A program made the translations under genes and the position numbers. A stretch of DNA of 64,000 bases from Pseudomonas sp. N3-W (GTDB lineage: Bacteria > Pseudomonadota > Gammaproteobacteria > Pseudomonadales > Pseudomonadaceae), in contig NZ_CP103965.1 in the NCBI RefSeq assembly GCF_024970185.1, positions 554,001 through 618,000 on the forward strand, in the 5' to 3' direction. The notes under the pieces were generated by a model. The model did no database searches, had not been told where the DNA came from, and saw nothing but the letters and a program-made list of their open reading frames with translations. Below, one piece after another: positions 1 to 7,524 of the stretch (its first letter is position 1; every line of letters begins with the position of its first letter).

Positions 1-39
1 CTCTACGACCGGAAACAGCGATACGGGGATGCGCTCTGA
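1..39 (+). CDS. waaP: 3' end of lipopolysaccharide core heptose(I) kinase WaaP (partial)
   Basis: Only the last twelve codons and the TGA at 37-39 are in the window; the final residues read LYDRKQRYGDAL. The stop shares its last base with the next start (TGATG), the coupling seen throughout this cluster. The name rests on position: in P. aeruginosa the gene before wapP is waaP, the essential inner-core heptose kinase. The sequence itself is too short to prove identity. Confidence 0.5.
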   Translation, partial: LYDRKQRYGDAL

Positions 40-773
40 TGGCGGGTTGGAACCTGGAGCCCGCTTACAGCGATCTGGCAGAACACTTCGGCAGTCTCGA
101 TGCGGTATTCGCCCTCAAGGGTGAACGCCTGACCCACGACCCGCTGTCGGAAGTCATTCGCGTGCAGCTCAACGGCGTCAACTATTACGTCAAGCGCTAC
201 ACCGGTGCCGGCAAGGGCCTGCGCCGTTACCTGGGCAAGCCACGGGTGAGGGCCGAGTGGCAGAACCTCAGGCGCTTCGCCAAGTGGGGCATTCCGACCG
301 CCGACGTGGTGGCCTGGGGTCTGGAGCGTCGTGGTGCGGCTTACGACCGTGGCGCGATGATCACCCTCGAACTGCCGCGCACCGAGGACTTGTCGGCGCT
401 GGCCGAGCGCCATGATCCGAAACTGGCGGACCGCGCCTGGGTCGATGTTATCAGCCGACAGCTGGCGGGCTACACCCGTACCATGCACGACCACCGGTTC
501 ACCCATAACGACTTGAAGTGGCGCAACCTGCTGATCGACGATCAGGCGCAGTTGTTTCTGATTGACTGCCCCAACGGCGATTTCTGGCGTGGCTTCTGGC
601 TCAAGTACCGCATCACCAAGGACCTGGCCTGCCTCGACAAGGTGGCCAAGTATCACTTGTCGGCCACCCAGCGCCTGCGCTTCTACTTGCAATACCGTCA
701 GTGTGATCGACTCAATGCCGCCGACAAAAAGCGCATCCGGCACGTGGTGAGATTTTTCGAGGGACGCGAATGA
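39..773 (+). CDS. wapP: Lipopolysaccharide core kinase, InaA/WaaP family
   Basis: A 244-aa cytoplasmic kinase-fold protein expected to phosphorylate inner-core heptose of lipopolysaccharide. Visible features are a candidate ATP-binding lysine near residue 52 (YYVKRY), the catalytic loop HNDLKWRN at about 156-163 with the HxD aspartate and metal-binding asparagine, and a DFG-like aspartate in LFLIDCPNGD near 176. The ATG overlaps the preceding waaP stop by one base and its own TGA overlaps the next ATG (ATGA at 770-773), so the genes are probably co-translated. In P. aeruginosa the gene at this place is wapP (PA5008). Length and motifs fit that family; the exact acceptor position on heptose is inferred from the family. 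Confidence 0.85.
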   Translation: MAGWNLEPAYSDLAEHFGSLDAVFALKGERLTHDPLSEVIRVQLNGVNYYVKRYTGAGKGLRRYLGKPRVRAEWQNLRRFAKWGIPTADVVAWGLERRGAAYDRGAMITLELPRTEDLSALAERHDPKLADRAWVDVISRQLAGYTRTMHDHRFTHNDLKWRNLLIDDQAQLFLIDCPNGDFWRGFWLKYRITKDLACLDKVAKYHLSATQRLRFYLQYRQCDRLNAADKKRIRHVVRFFEGRE

Positions 774-1522
774 CTGATTTTCTCGCCGCGCAAGACCGTG
801 CGCTGCTTGAGCGCCACGGCCTTGGTACGTTCGACGCGCTGTGGGCCAAGCAGCTTGAGGCGGTGGACGAACCCAATACCGCTCGTGGCGGCTGGAGCAG
901 TGTGTTTCGCCTGGAACTTGAAGGTCAGGGTTACTACCTCAAGCGCCAGAGCAACTACCTGACCCGCACCTTGAGCGCGCCGCTCGGCGAGCCAAGTTTC
1001 GCCCGTGAGTTTCGCAATATCAGTCGCTATGAAAAGCTCGGCATTCCCGCGCTCAAGGCCGCGTTCTTCGGTGAGCGCAAGGTCGATGGCGAAGTGCGGG
1101 CCATTCTGCTGACCCGTGCGCTGGACGGCTGGGACGACCTGGATTGGCTGTTGCAACGCTGGGCAAAGCTGAGCGCCACGCAGCACTCGGCGATTCTGCA
1201 AGCGTGTGGACAGCTGGCGCGACGCCTGCACGGTGTGCGCCAGGTGCACGGCTGCTTTTACCCCAAACACATTTTCCTCCAGGGCCGCGGCGATGCATAT
1301 CAGGCGCAGTTGATCGACCTGGAAAAGACCCGGCCCCTGCTGTTCGGTCAGCGTGACCGGACCAAGGACCTGGAGCCATTGCTGCGTCGGGCACCGGAAT
1401 GGAGCGACGCGCAGTTGCGCGAATTGCTGGCGGCTTATCTGGATCAACCGCAGGACAGCACGCTGGTGGATCGCTGGGTCAAGCGTCTGACCGCACGACG
1501 CAGTCAAAAGGAGACCCGTTGA
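770..1522 (+). CDS. wapQ: Lipopolysaccharide kinase-fold protein, WapQ type
   Basis: A 250-aa InaA/WaaP-family protein. An ATP-site lysine candidate lies in GYYLKRQ (about residues 61-67). The catalytic-loop region reads HGCFYPKHIF (about 160-169): compared with HRDxYxxH of WaaP-type kinases, cysteine occupies the place of the catalytic aspartate. A metal-site aspartate is kept in QLIDLEKTRP (about 180-189). The start ATG overlaps the wapP stop by four bases with GAGGGACG upstream; its stop shares a base with the next ATG at 1522. P. aeruginosa has wapQ (PA5007) here. Kinase activity is likely from family and context, but the altered loop means it could be non-canonical or a pseudokinase. Confidence 0.8.
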   Translation: MTDFLAAQDRALLERHGLGTFDALWAKQLEAVDEPNTARGGWSSVFRLELEGQGYYLKRQSNYLTRTLSAPLGEPSFAREFRNISRYEKLGIPALKAAFFGERKVDGEVRAILLTRALDGWDDLDWLLQRWAKLSATQHSAILQACGQLARRLHGVRQVHGCFYPKHIFLQGRGDAYQAQLIDLEKTRPLLFGQRDRTKDLEPLLRRAPEWSDAQLRELLAAYLDQPQDSTLVDRWVKRLTARRSQKETR

Positions 1523-2973
1523 TGCGGCTGTCCGAACTGAAAAGCGCCGGTCGTACCCCGAGTCTGCCGCTGAGTATTTCGCTGGCCGATGCGGCCGGCC
1601 CGGCAGAGTTGCAACTGCTCAGCCTGTTGCGGGTGTTGCCGGGTCAGCGGTATGTCGGCGCCGGTGTGTGGCGTGGGCGACCGGTGCTGGCCAAATTGCT
1701 GGTGGGCAGCAAGGCTGCGCGGCACTTTAAGCGTGAGCTGGACGGCGTGCGGTTGCTGGCCGATCAGGGCCTGACCACCCCGCAATTGCTGGCGGACGGT
1801 TTGCAGGACGGCGAAGGTGGCTGGCTGCTGTTCGACTTCCTTGAGGGCGCGGAAAGCCTGGGAGACACCTGGAAGCAGGTCGAAAATTTGCCAGTATTGT
1901 CGGACGGGCAAGGAGCGGTGATCGCCGAGGCATTGGGCGCTATCGGCCAAATGCATCGCAAAGGCTTGTGGCAGGAAGACCTGCACCTGGACAACCTGCT
2001 GCGCCAGCGCGGTCGGCTGTACCTGATCGATGGCGGCGGCATCTGCGCCGAGACACCTGGCCAGCCACTGTCGAGGCACAAAGTGCTGGAAAACCTCGGG
2101 GTGTTTTTCGCCCAGTTGCCCAAGTCCCTGGAACCGTTCACCGAAGAATTGCTGGTGTATTACCTGTTGAGCAACGGTGAGCATGCGTTGCCGATGGAAG
2201 CGTTGCAGAAGCAGATCGACAAGATCCGGCGCTGGCGCTTGAGAGATTTGCTGGTCAAGGTCGGCCGCGAATGCACGCTGTTCAGCGTGCGTCGCGGCGC
2301 GTTCGGCTTGCGGGCGATTCGCCGCGAAGAAGAGGCGGCAATGCTGTCGGTGCTGGAGCAGGCTGATGTGTTGCTCGATCAGGGCCACTTGTACAAGACC
2401 GGCGGCGCGGCCAGTGTCGGCAAGGTCGAGGTGGCCGGGCGTGCGCTGGTGATCAAGCGCTACAACATCAAGAATTTCGCCCACTGGCTCAAGCGCTTCT
2501 GGCGCCCGAGCCGCGCCTGGCACTCGTGGCGCGAAGGCAATCGCCTGATGTTCCTCGGCATCGCCACGCCCAAGCCGCTGGCGGTACTGGAGAAGCGTTT
2601 TCTCTGGTTGCGCAGTCGCGCCTATCTGGTCACCGAATACCTGGCCGGGCCGGACATCATCGAGCGCTTTGCGCCTTATGTTGAAAGCGGCGCCGCACCA
2701 GAATCCGAGTTGCTGGCGCTGGATCAACTGTTCGCCGAATTGATTCGCGAGCGGATCAGCCACGGTGATTTCAAGGGCCACAACCTGTTCTGGCAGCAGG
2801 GCCGTTGGGCACTGATCGACCTCGATTCGATGTGTCAGCACCGCTCGGTGGGCAGCTTTGCCCCGGCGTATGCGCGCGATCGGGCACGGTTCATGCGAAA
2901 CTGGCCTGAGAGCAGCGCGCTGTATCAGGTCATTGATCAGCGTCTTCCCAAGGATATCTCGGGCGAAGCCTGA
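1522..2973 (+). CDS. Two-domain lipopolysaccharide core kinase (PA5006-like)
   Basis: A 483-aa protein made of two kinase-like halves. The first half has QEDLHLDNLL near residue 151 and YLIDGGG near 168; the second has AGRALVIKRY as lysine site, HGDFKGHNLF near 413 and ALIDLDSM near 431. Both halves keep the catalytic aspartate and asparagine. The ATG at 1522 is chosen because AAAAGGAG lies just upstream (1506-1513) and it overlaps the wapQ stop (TGATG); the frame is open further upstream but that would run through wapQ. It matches the last of the P. aeruginosa core-kinase genes. It is the last gene before an interruption with REP sequences and two low-GC genes. Confidence 0.8.
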   Translation: MRLSELKSAGRTPSLPLSISLADAAGPAELQLLSLLRVLPGQRYVGAGVWRGRPVLAKLLVGSKAARHFKRELDGVRLLADQGLTTPQLLADGLQDGEGGWLLFDFLEGAESLGDTWKQVENLPVLSDGQGAVIAEALGAIGQMHRKGLWQEDLHLDNLLRQRGRLYLIDGGGICAETPGQPLSRHKVLENLGVFFAQLPKSLEPFTEELLVYYLLSNGEHALPMEALQKQIDKIRRWRLRDLLVKVGRECTLFSVRRGAFGLRAIRREEEAAMLSVLEQADVLLDQGHLYKTGGAASVGKVEVAGRALVIKRYNIKNFAHWLKRFWRPSRAWHSWREGNRLMFLGIATPKPLAVLEKRFLWLRSRAYLVTEYLAGPDIIERFAPYVESGAAPESELLALDQLFAELIRERISHGDFKGHNLFWQQGRWALIDLDSMCQHRSVGSFAPAYARDRARFMRNWPESSALYQVIDQRLPKDISGEA

Positions 2974-2989
2974 ATCGGGCCTGAGGCCC

Positions 2990-3082
2990 TTCGCGAGCAG
3001 GCTCGCTCCCACACTGGATCTGCGTCGTACACACAATGTGCGCTCAAACCAGATCCCTGTGGGAGCGAGCCTGCTCGCGAAG
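2990..3082. repeat. REPIN, GTGGGAGCGAGC family
   Basis: Two REP palindromes face each other: the right arm reads GTGGGAGCGAGCCTGCTCGC near 3059-3078 and the left arm is its reverse complement at 2990-3013. About 45 bases lie between. It sits directly after the last core-kinase gene and could stop transcription or protect the mRNA 3' end. Confidence 0.9.
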
Positions 3083-3225
3083 AGGACCTCATATCCTGCA
3101 AAAAACTCCAGGGACAGGGGAGGACAAGTTATTGAGAACTGTCCTACGTAACACACAGACCCCGTGAACTGTGCCCTGACCAGCCCCGATGCTAATTTGC
3201 CTGACGCTCTCCAAAGGCAAACCCA

Positions 3226-3558
3226 ATGATAAAAATCGCCGCCATCCTGGGCGCCTGTTCCCTGGCGTTGTCCGGCTGCGGCACCGCGCTGACGGTCTTG
3301 CAGAACGATGAAGACGCCGCTCGTAGCCTCAGAAAGCAAAAGACCTACTGTCAGTCCATCCCCCGCGTCTACAGCGGCCTGGCCTACGACTTCTGCATAT
3401 TGAACGCTTCCCCGGACCCGACAGGCGTTCTCGTACCCTTCGTTTTGTTGGATTTGACCCTGTCTGGCGTCGCCGACACGGTTTGCTTGCCCTATACGCT
3501 GTATCGACAAGCGGCGGATGGCAATATCGGCATTTACTGGCGAACGGGCCGTGGATAA
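3226..3558 (+). CDS. YceK/YidQ-family lipoprotein
   Basis: A 110-aa predicted lipoprotein. The N-terminus has a short positive stretch, a hydrophobic core and the lipobox LSGCG with cysteine 18 as the lipid-modified residue, so it should be anchored in the envelope. The rest, with cysteines in TYCQSIPRVYSGLAYDFC and in DTVCLPYTLYRQ, looks like the YceK/YidQ (DUF1375) family, whose function is unknown to me. The start has AAAGGC upstream (3213-3218). It lies alone after a REPIN inside the LPS cluster and has no counterpart at this place in P. aeruginosa as far as I remember, so it may be an insertion together with the next gene. Confidence 0.75.
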   Translation: MIKIAAILGACSLALSGCGTALTVLQNDEDAARSLRKQKTYCQSIPRVYSGLAYDFCILNASPDPTGVLVPFVLLDLTLSGVADTVCLPYTLYRQAADGNIGIYWRTGRG

Positions 3559-3566
3559 ATAAAGTC

Positions 3567-4445
3567 GTGTCGATCCCGATCTTGCCCTCACAACAGTTTT
3601 TACTGTTTGAAAGTGAAAATGAAGCCCCGGCAGATGCTCAGGCCAAGCCGCTCTTACCGCCAGCGGGGAATTACAGCAACTTCATCATTTATGTCGATGA
3701 GAGCGGGGATCATGGAATGCAAACGCTGGATCCAAACTATCCAGTGTTTGTGTTAGCGCTCTGTGTTTTTCATAAGAGGCATTATTGCGAGAACATCATT
3801 CCTGCTCTTCAGAAGTTCAAGTTCCGCCATATGGGGCACGATCTGATCGGCTTGCATGAACTGGAGATTCGAAAGGAGAAGGGGGCATTCTCCAACCTGT
3901 TCATGTCCAGGCAGCATAAGCACGCCTTTCACGATGAGCTGACCGACATCATCGAAGCAAGCAACTTCGTCCTGATCAGCTGTGTGATCGGCAAATCCGC
4001 TCTTCGAGAAAAGCAAGGACCTGTGCACAATCCCTATCACGTCGCCCTCGGCTTTTGCCTTGAAACGCTTTATGAGTTTCTTCAGGAGAAGAATCAACAG
4101 AGTGCGCTGACTCATGTGATTTTCGAGCGTCGAGGGAAAAGGGAGGATAACGAACTCGAGTTGGAGTTTCGCCGCCTGTGCGATGGCGCGAATCGATTGG
4201 GCATTCAGTTGCCGTTCGATATCGTCTTTGCAACCAAACAAGTGAATTCTACGGGGTTACAGCTAGCGGACCTGGTTGCGCGACCTATTGGTATAAGCGT
4301 TTTGCGGCCGGGACAGGGAAACCGTTCTTTTGACGTACTCAAACGCAAGTTTTACTGCAGCGGTGGCCGCGACAGGGTGGGAGAGGGTTTCGAAAACTGG
4401 GGGTTGAAGATTTTCCCTACCCCAGAAAGCGAAAAACCCCGGTGA
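3567..4445 (+). CDS. DUF3800-domain protein
   Basis: A protein of about 292 aa with the DUF3800 signature IIYVDESGDHG near residues 39-49 and a C-terminal QLADLVARPIG motif typical of the same family. These proteins have an RNase H-like fold by family knowledge and often occur in mobile or defence-related regions; the function is not established. The start is uncertain: GTG 3567 is nine bases after the yceK stop, and the frame is also open back to a TTG at 3483 inside yceK; no strong ribosome site is visible for either. Base composition is clearly less GC-rich than the flanking LPS genes, a sign of transfer. Its last codons run through a minus-strand terminator. Confidence 0.75.
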   Translation: MSIPILPSQQFLLFESENEAPADAQAKPLLPPAGNYSNFIIYVDESGDHGMQTLDPNYPVFVLALCVFHKRHYCENIIPALQKFKFRHMGHDLIGLHELEIRKEKGAFSNLFMSRQHKHAFHDELTDIIEASNFVLISCVIGKSALREKQGPVHNPYHVALGFCLETLYEFLQEKNQQSALTHVIFERRGKREDNELELEFRRLCDGANRLGIQLPFDIVFATKQVNSTGLQLADLVARPIGISVLRPGQGNRSFDVLKRKFYCSGGRDRVGEGFENWGLKIFPTPESEKPR

Positions 4446-4457
4446 AACTCACCGAGG
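4432..4457 (-). terminator. Rho-independent terminator of the candidate small RNA
   Basis: Minus-strand hairpin with stem CGGTGA/TCACCG, loop GTT, further G-C pairs at the base, followed by TTTTT. No protein gene on the minus strand ends here. The stop codon and last residues of the plus-strand DUF3800 gene lie inside it. Confidence 0.6.
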
Positions 4458-4492
4458 CCGCAACGCCGACCGGGATCCCCCAGTCCATTTGT
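4432..4492 (-). ncRNA. Candidate small RNA on the minus strand, about 60 nt
   Basis: On the minus strand a near-perfect sigma-70 promoter (4498-4526) is followed within about 60 bases by a Rho-independent terminator (4432-4457): stem CGGTGA-GTT-TCACCG extended by GG/CC, then a run of five T. No open reading frame fits in between. Transcript start is placed at 4490-4492, six to eight bases after the -10 box. No known family is recognised. It is transcribed divergently from the carbamoyltransferase gene and converges with the DUF3800 gene. Confidence 0.55.
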
Positions 4493-4497
4493 ACAGG

Positions 4498-4526
4498 AGT
4501 CTATGTTGAGCACCTTCTACTGTCAA
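4498..4526 (-). promoter_or_regulatory. Sigma-70 promoter of the candidate small RNA
   Basis: Read on the minus strand: -35 TTGACA (4526-4521, full consensus), 17-base spacer, -10 TAGACT (4503-4498, four of six consensus). This is the best-looking housekeeping promoter seen in the window and points away from the adjacent carbamoyltransferase gene. Confidence 0.6.
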
Positions 4527-4553
4527 CGCGCGAGCTTGCCGCTGCTTTTACGC

Positions 4554-4559
4554 TATAAT
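4554..4559 (+). promoter_or_regulatory. Candidate -10 box for the carbamoyltransferase gene
   Basis: A perfect TATAAT stands 94 bases before the GTG start. No convincing -35 hexamer is found at 16-18 bases upstream (TTGCCG at 4536 is too close), so the promoter may depend on other factors. A short inverted repeat AGGCGCATTGCGCCT at 4610-4624 lies in the leader just before the ribosome site. Confidence 0.35.
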
Positions 4560-4652
4560 CCCGCCCTTTAGCTGTCTCTCGCCCATTGCGAGGGCACATT
4601 AATTTTTCGAGGCGCATTGCGCCTGCATGCAGACTAAAGAGGCTAGACCCCT

Positions 4653-6410
4653 GTGGCATTGACGATTCTTGGCCTGTCCGGCGCCCTTAGCCATGATCCT
4701 TCAGCCGCCCTGTACATCGACGGCAAGCTGGTCGCGGCCGCTGAAGAAGAGCGCTTCGTACGCGATAAACATGCAAAGAACCGCATGCCTTACGAATCGG
4801 CGAAGTTCTGCCTCGAACAGGCAGGCATCAAGCCCTGCGACGTTGACGTAGTGGCGATTCCGTTCGCCCCGATCAGCCTGTTCGGCAAGGCCCGCTGGCA
4901 CTACGCCAAGCGTTACTGGTACGCCCCGGACCGTGCACTCGACGCGATCCTGATGGGCAACCGTCGCTACAAGCGCTATCGCAACAAGATCGTGTTCTGC
5001 CTTGAGCAATTGGGTTTCGACCCGAAAAAAATCAAGATCGAGCCGGTCGAGCATCACCTGGCTCACGCCTCCAGTGCCTACCACTGCTCCGGTTTCAAAG
5101 AGAAAACCGCGATCCTGGGGATCGATGGCAAGGGCGAGTACGCCACGACGTTCTTCGGCTATGGCGAAAACGGCAAGATCCACAAGATCAAGGAATTCTT
5201 CGATCCTGACTCCCTCGGCGGCCTGTACGGCGCAATCACCGAGTTCCTCGGTTTCGAGATGCTCGACGGTGAGTTCAAGGTCATGGGCATGGCGCCTTAT
5301 GGCGATGCCAGCAAATACGATTTCTCGCGTCTGGCCTCGTTCGAAAATGGCGAACTGGTGATCAACACCGATTACGCCAACGTCATCGGCCTGCGTCGTT
5401 ATAAAGAGAAGGGCAAAGGCTTCTACTTCTCGCCGAAACTGATCGAGTGGCTGGGTCCGAAACGCGAAGGCGACATCGCTGACGAGCCGTACATCCACTA
5501 TGCCGCGAGCATGCAGGCACTGTTCGAAAAGATCTCGCTGCAGATGATCGACCATTACCTGGGCGATGTGCTCAAGGAAACCGGCAAGCTGGCCTTCGCT
5601 GGCGGCTGTGCGTTGAACGTCAAGCTGAACCAGAAAATCATCGCTCGCGACGACGTCAAGGAACTGTTCGTACAGCCTGCTTCCGGCGATGCCGGTACGG
5701 CGGTCGGCGCGGCAGCCTACGTGTCCCACGCCCGTGGCGTGCCGGTCGAGAAGATGGAACACGTCTACCTCGGCCCGTCGTACAGCAACGAAGACGTGAT
5801 CGCGGCGTGCGCTCGTCATGCAAGCAAGCCGGTATGGCGCAAACTCGACAACATGCCGGAAAACATCGCCAAAATCATGGTAGATGGCAACCCGGTGGCC
5901 TGGTTCCAGGGGCGTATGGAGTTCGGTCCGCGTGCATTGGGCGGTCGTTCGATCATCGGTTGCCCGAGTGCGACCGGCGTGGCTGACCGCATCAACCACC
6001 AGATCAAGTTCCGCGAGCGCTGGAGGCCTTTCTGCCCGTCGATGCTCGACACCGTGGCGCCACAGATGATCAAGATCGATCACCCGGCGCCATTCATGAC
6101 CTTCACCTTCGAAGTGGCTGAAGAGTGGAAGACTCGCGTGCCGGAAGTCGTCCACGAAGACGGTACGTCCCGGGCCCAGGTGCTCAAGCGTGAATACAAC
6201 CCGCGCTACTACGACATGATGAAGGCGCTGGAAGTGCTGACCGGCAACGGCGTGTCGCTGAACACCTCGCTCAACCGTCGTGGCGAGCCGATGATTTGCT
6301 CGCCGACCGACGCCCTGAACATGTTCTTCGGTTCGGACCTGCAATACCTGATCATGGAAGACATTCTAGTGGTCAAAGAAGGTGCGAACGCTTATGACAC
6401 GCTCGGCTGA
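4653..6410 (+). CDS. Carbamoyltransferase of the LPS core (NodU/CmcH family)
   Basis: A 585-aa enzyme expected to transfer carbamoyl from carbamoyl phosphate, via an adenylate, to a core heptose. The N-terminal part shows GLSGALSHDPSAAL (about 6-19), EEERFVRDKH (about 33-42) and the His motif HHLAHASSAYH (about 133-143). The C-terminal part has FGPRALGGRSI near 425 and FRERWRPFCPS near 452, all typical of NodU/CmcH-like O-carbamoyltransferases. The GTG start is supported by AAAGAGG at 4636-4642. In P. aeruginosa the gene at this place carbamoylates heptose II of the core (called wapO, from memory). Its end overlaps the next gene by 17 bases. Confidence 0.88.
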   Translation: MALTILGLSGALSHDPSAALYIDGKLVAAAEEERFVRDKHAKNRMPYESAKFCLEQAGIKPCDVDVVAIPFAPISLFGKARWHYAKRYWYAPDRALDAILMGNRRYKRYRNKIVFCLEQLGFDPKKIKIEPVEHHLAHASSAYHCSGFKEKTAILGIDGKGEYATTFFGYGENGKIHKIKEFFDPDSLGGLYGAITEFLGFEMLDGEFKVMGMAPYGDASKYDFSRLASFENGELVINTDYANVIGLRRYKEKGKGFYFSPKLIEWLGPKREGDIADEPYIHYAASMQALFEKISLQMIDHYLGDVLKETGKLAFAGGCALNVKLNQKIIARDDVKELFVQPASGDAGTAVGAAAYVSHARGVPVEKMEHVYLGPSYSNEDVIAACARHASKPVWRKLDNMPENIAKIMVDGNPVAWFQGRMEFGPRALGGRSIIGCPSATGVADRINHQIKFRERWRPFCPSMLDTVAPQMIKIDHPAPFMTFTFEVAEEWKTRVPEVVHEDGTSRAQVLKREYNPRYYDMMKALEVLTGNGVSLNTSLNRRGEPMICSPTDALNMFFGSDLQYLIMEDILVVKEGANAYDTLG

Positions 6411-7524
6411 ACGCCATGTGCTGCAGTTCTGTCACGGCTATGACGGGCCGTTCCTCGACTGCGCACGGCAGTACGCCAGCCTGTTCGCGGGGAGCGGTTA
6501 TCGGGTGACCACGGTCTTTCTGACCGGGGCCGCCGATGCCGAAGTCGCCGCGAGCTGCGCTTGCGATGAAGTGCTGTTCATGGAATACAGCTCCAAGGCC
6601 ATTCGTGGCCTGAAGCTGGGCGCCATCGGCGATCTGCGCAAGATCGCCGCTTCGCGCAATTTCAGCTTCTGCATTGCTCACCGTTTCAAACCGATTTATA
6701 TCGCCTTGCTCGGCACCTCGTTGCCGGTGATTGGCGTGCATCACGCGTTTGGCGATTACAAACGCGGCACGCGCAAACTGTTTGCGAATATTTTCCGCAA
6801 GCGCCTGAGCCTGCTCGGAGTATCCGATGCGGTGCGTGACGATATGCGCCGCTGCCTGCCGAAATGGCCGGCCGCTCGCATTCAAACGCTCTACAACCGT
6901 ATCGACGTGCAAGCCTTGCAGGCGCGTCAGGTGTCGCCGCGTGAAGCTCGGGAAACCCTCGGCCTGTCGGAAGATGCCTGGGTTGTCGGCAACGTCGGGC
7001 GTTTGCACCCGGACAAGGACCAGGCCACGTTGCTGCATGGTTTTGCCGCCGCGCTGCCGGGCTTGCCGCCCCAGAGCCAACTGGTGATTCTGGGCAGCGG
7101 TCGGTTGGAACAGGACCTCAAGTCCCTGGCCCGCGAGCTGGGGATTGGTGATCGTGTGCTGTTCTTCGGCCAGGTGCCGGATGCGCGCAATTACTTCCGC
7201 GCCTTTGACGTATTTGCCCTGAGTTCCGATCACGAACCGTTCGGCATGGTGCTGCTGGAGGCCATGGCCGCTGGCGTGCCGTTGCTGGCCACGGCCTGTG
7301 GCGGGGCGAAGGAAGTGGTCGAAGGCATCGGCATTCTGTTCCCGCTGGGGGACGCTGAACGCCTGGCGCAAGGCCTGCAACATCTGGCTGCAATGGACGA
7401 TCAGCAGCACCGTCAATGCGCCGAGCTGATGCACGATCGCTTGCGTGAACGCTTCTCCGACCGCGCGGTGCGCGAGGCTTTCTGGCATTTGCCACAAGTT
7501 ACCGATCTGGCGTCGAGGGCCTGA
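6394..7524 (+). CDS. wapH: Core oligosaccharide glycosyltransferase WapH (GT4 family)
   Basis: A 376-aa GT-B fold glycosyltransferase. The donor-binding part carries NVGRLHPDKDQATLL, ILGSGRLEQDL and the GT4 motif EPFGMVLLEAMAAG near residue 279. ATG 6394 is preferred over GTG 6382 because AAAGAAGG (6375-6382) is well spaced from it. It overlaps the carbamoyltransferase end by 17 bases and its own stop shares one base with the next ATG (7524). Position and family match P. aeruginosa WapH (PA5004), a glucosyltransferase of the outer core; the exact sugar is inferred. Confidence 0.8.
   Translation: MTRSAERHVLQFCHGYDGPFLDCARQYASLFAGSGYRVTTVFLTGAADAEVAASCACDEVLFMEYSSKAIRGLKLGAIGDLRKIAASRNFSFCIAHRFKPIYIALLGTSLPVIGVHHAFGDYKRGTRKLFANIFRKRLSLLGVSDAVRDDMRRCLPKWPAARIQTLYNRIDVQALQARQVSPREARETLGLSEDAWVVGNVGRLHPDKDQATLLHGFAAALPGLPPQSQLVILGSGRLEQDLKSLARELGIGDRVLFFGQVPDARNYFRAFDVFALSSDHEPFGMVLLEAMAAGVPLLATACGGAKEVVEGIGILFPLGDAERLAQGLQHLAAMDDQQHRQCAELMHDRLRERFSDRAVREAFWHLPQVTDLASRA

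Noticed and set aside
3083..3225. Possible insertion-sequence remnant with GGACAG...CTGTCC repeats before the lipoprotein gene
   Set aside because: The repeats are only six bases, no transposase fragment is seen, and no target duplication could be identified.
1504..3591. 695-aa reading frame on the minus strand, and similar long antisense frames at 4701-6344, 28754-30460, 39460-41433 and 25269-26717
   Set aside because: They are opposite well-identified genes (core kinase, carbamoyltransferase, thiC, parC, waaA). High third-position GC keeps antisense frames open; the translations show no family pattern.
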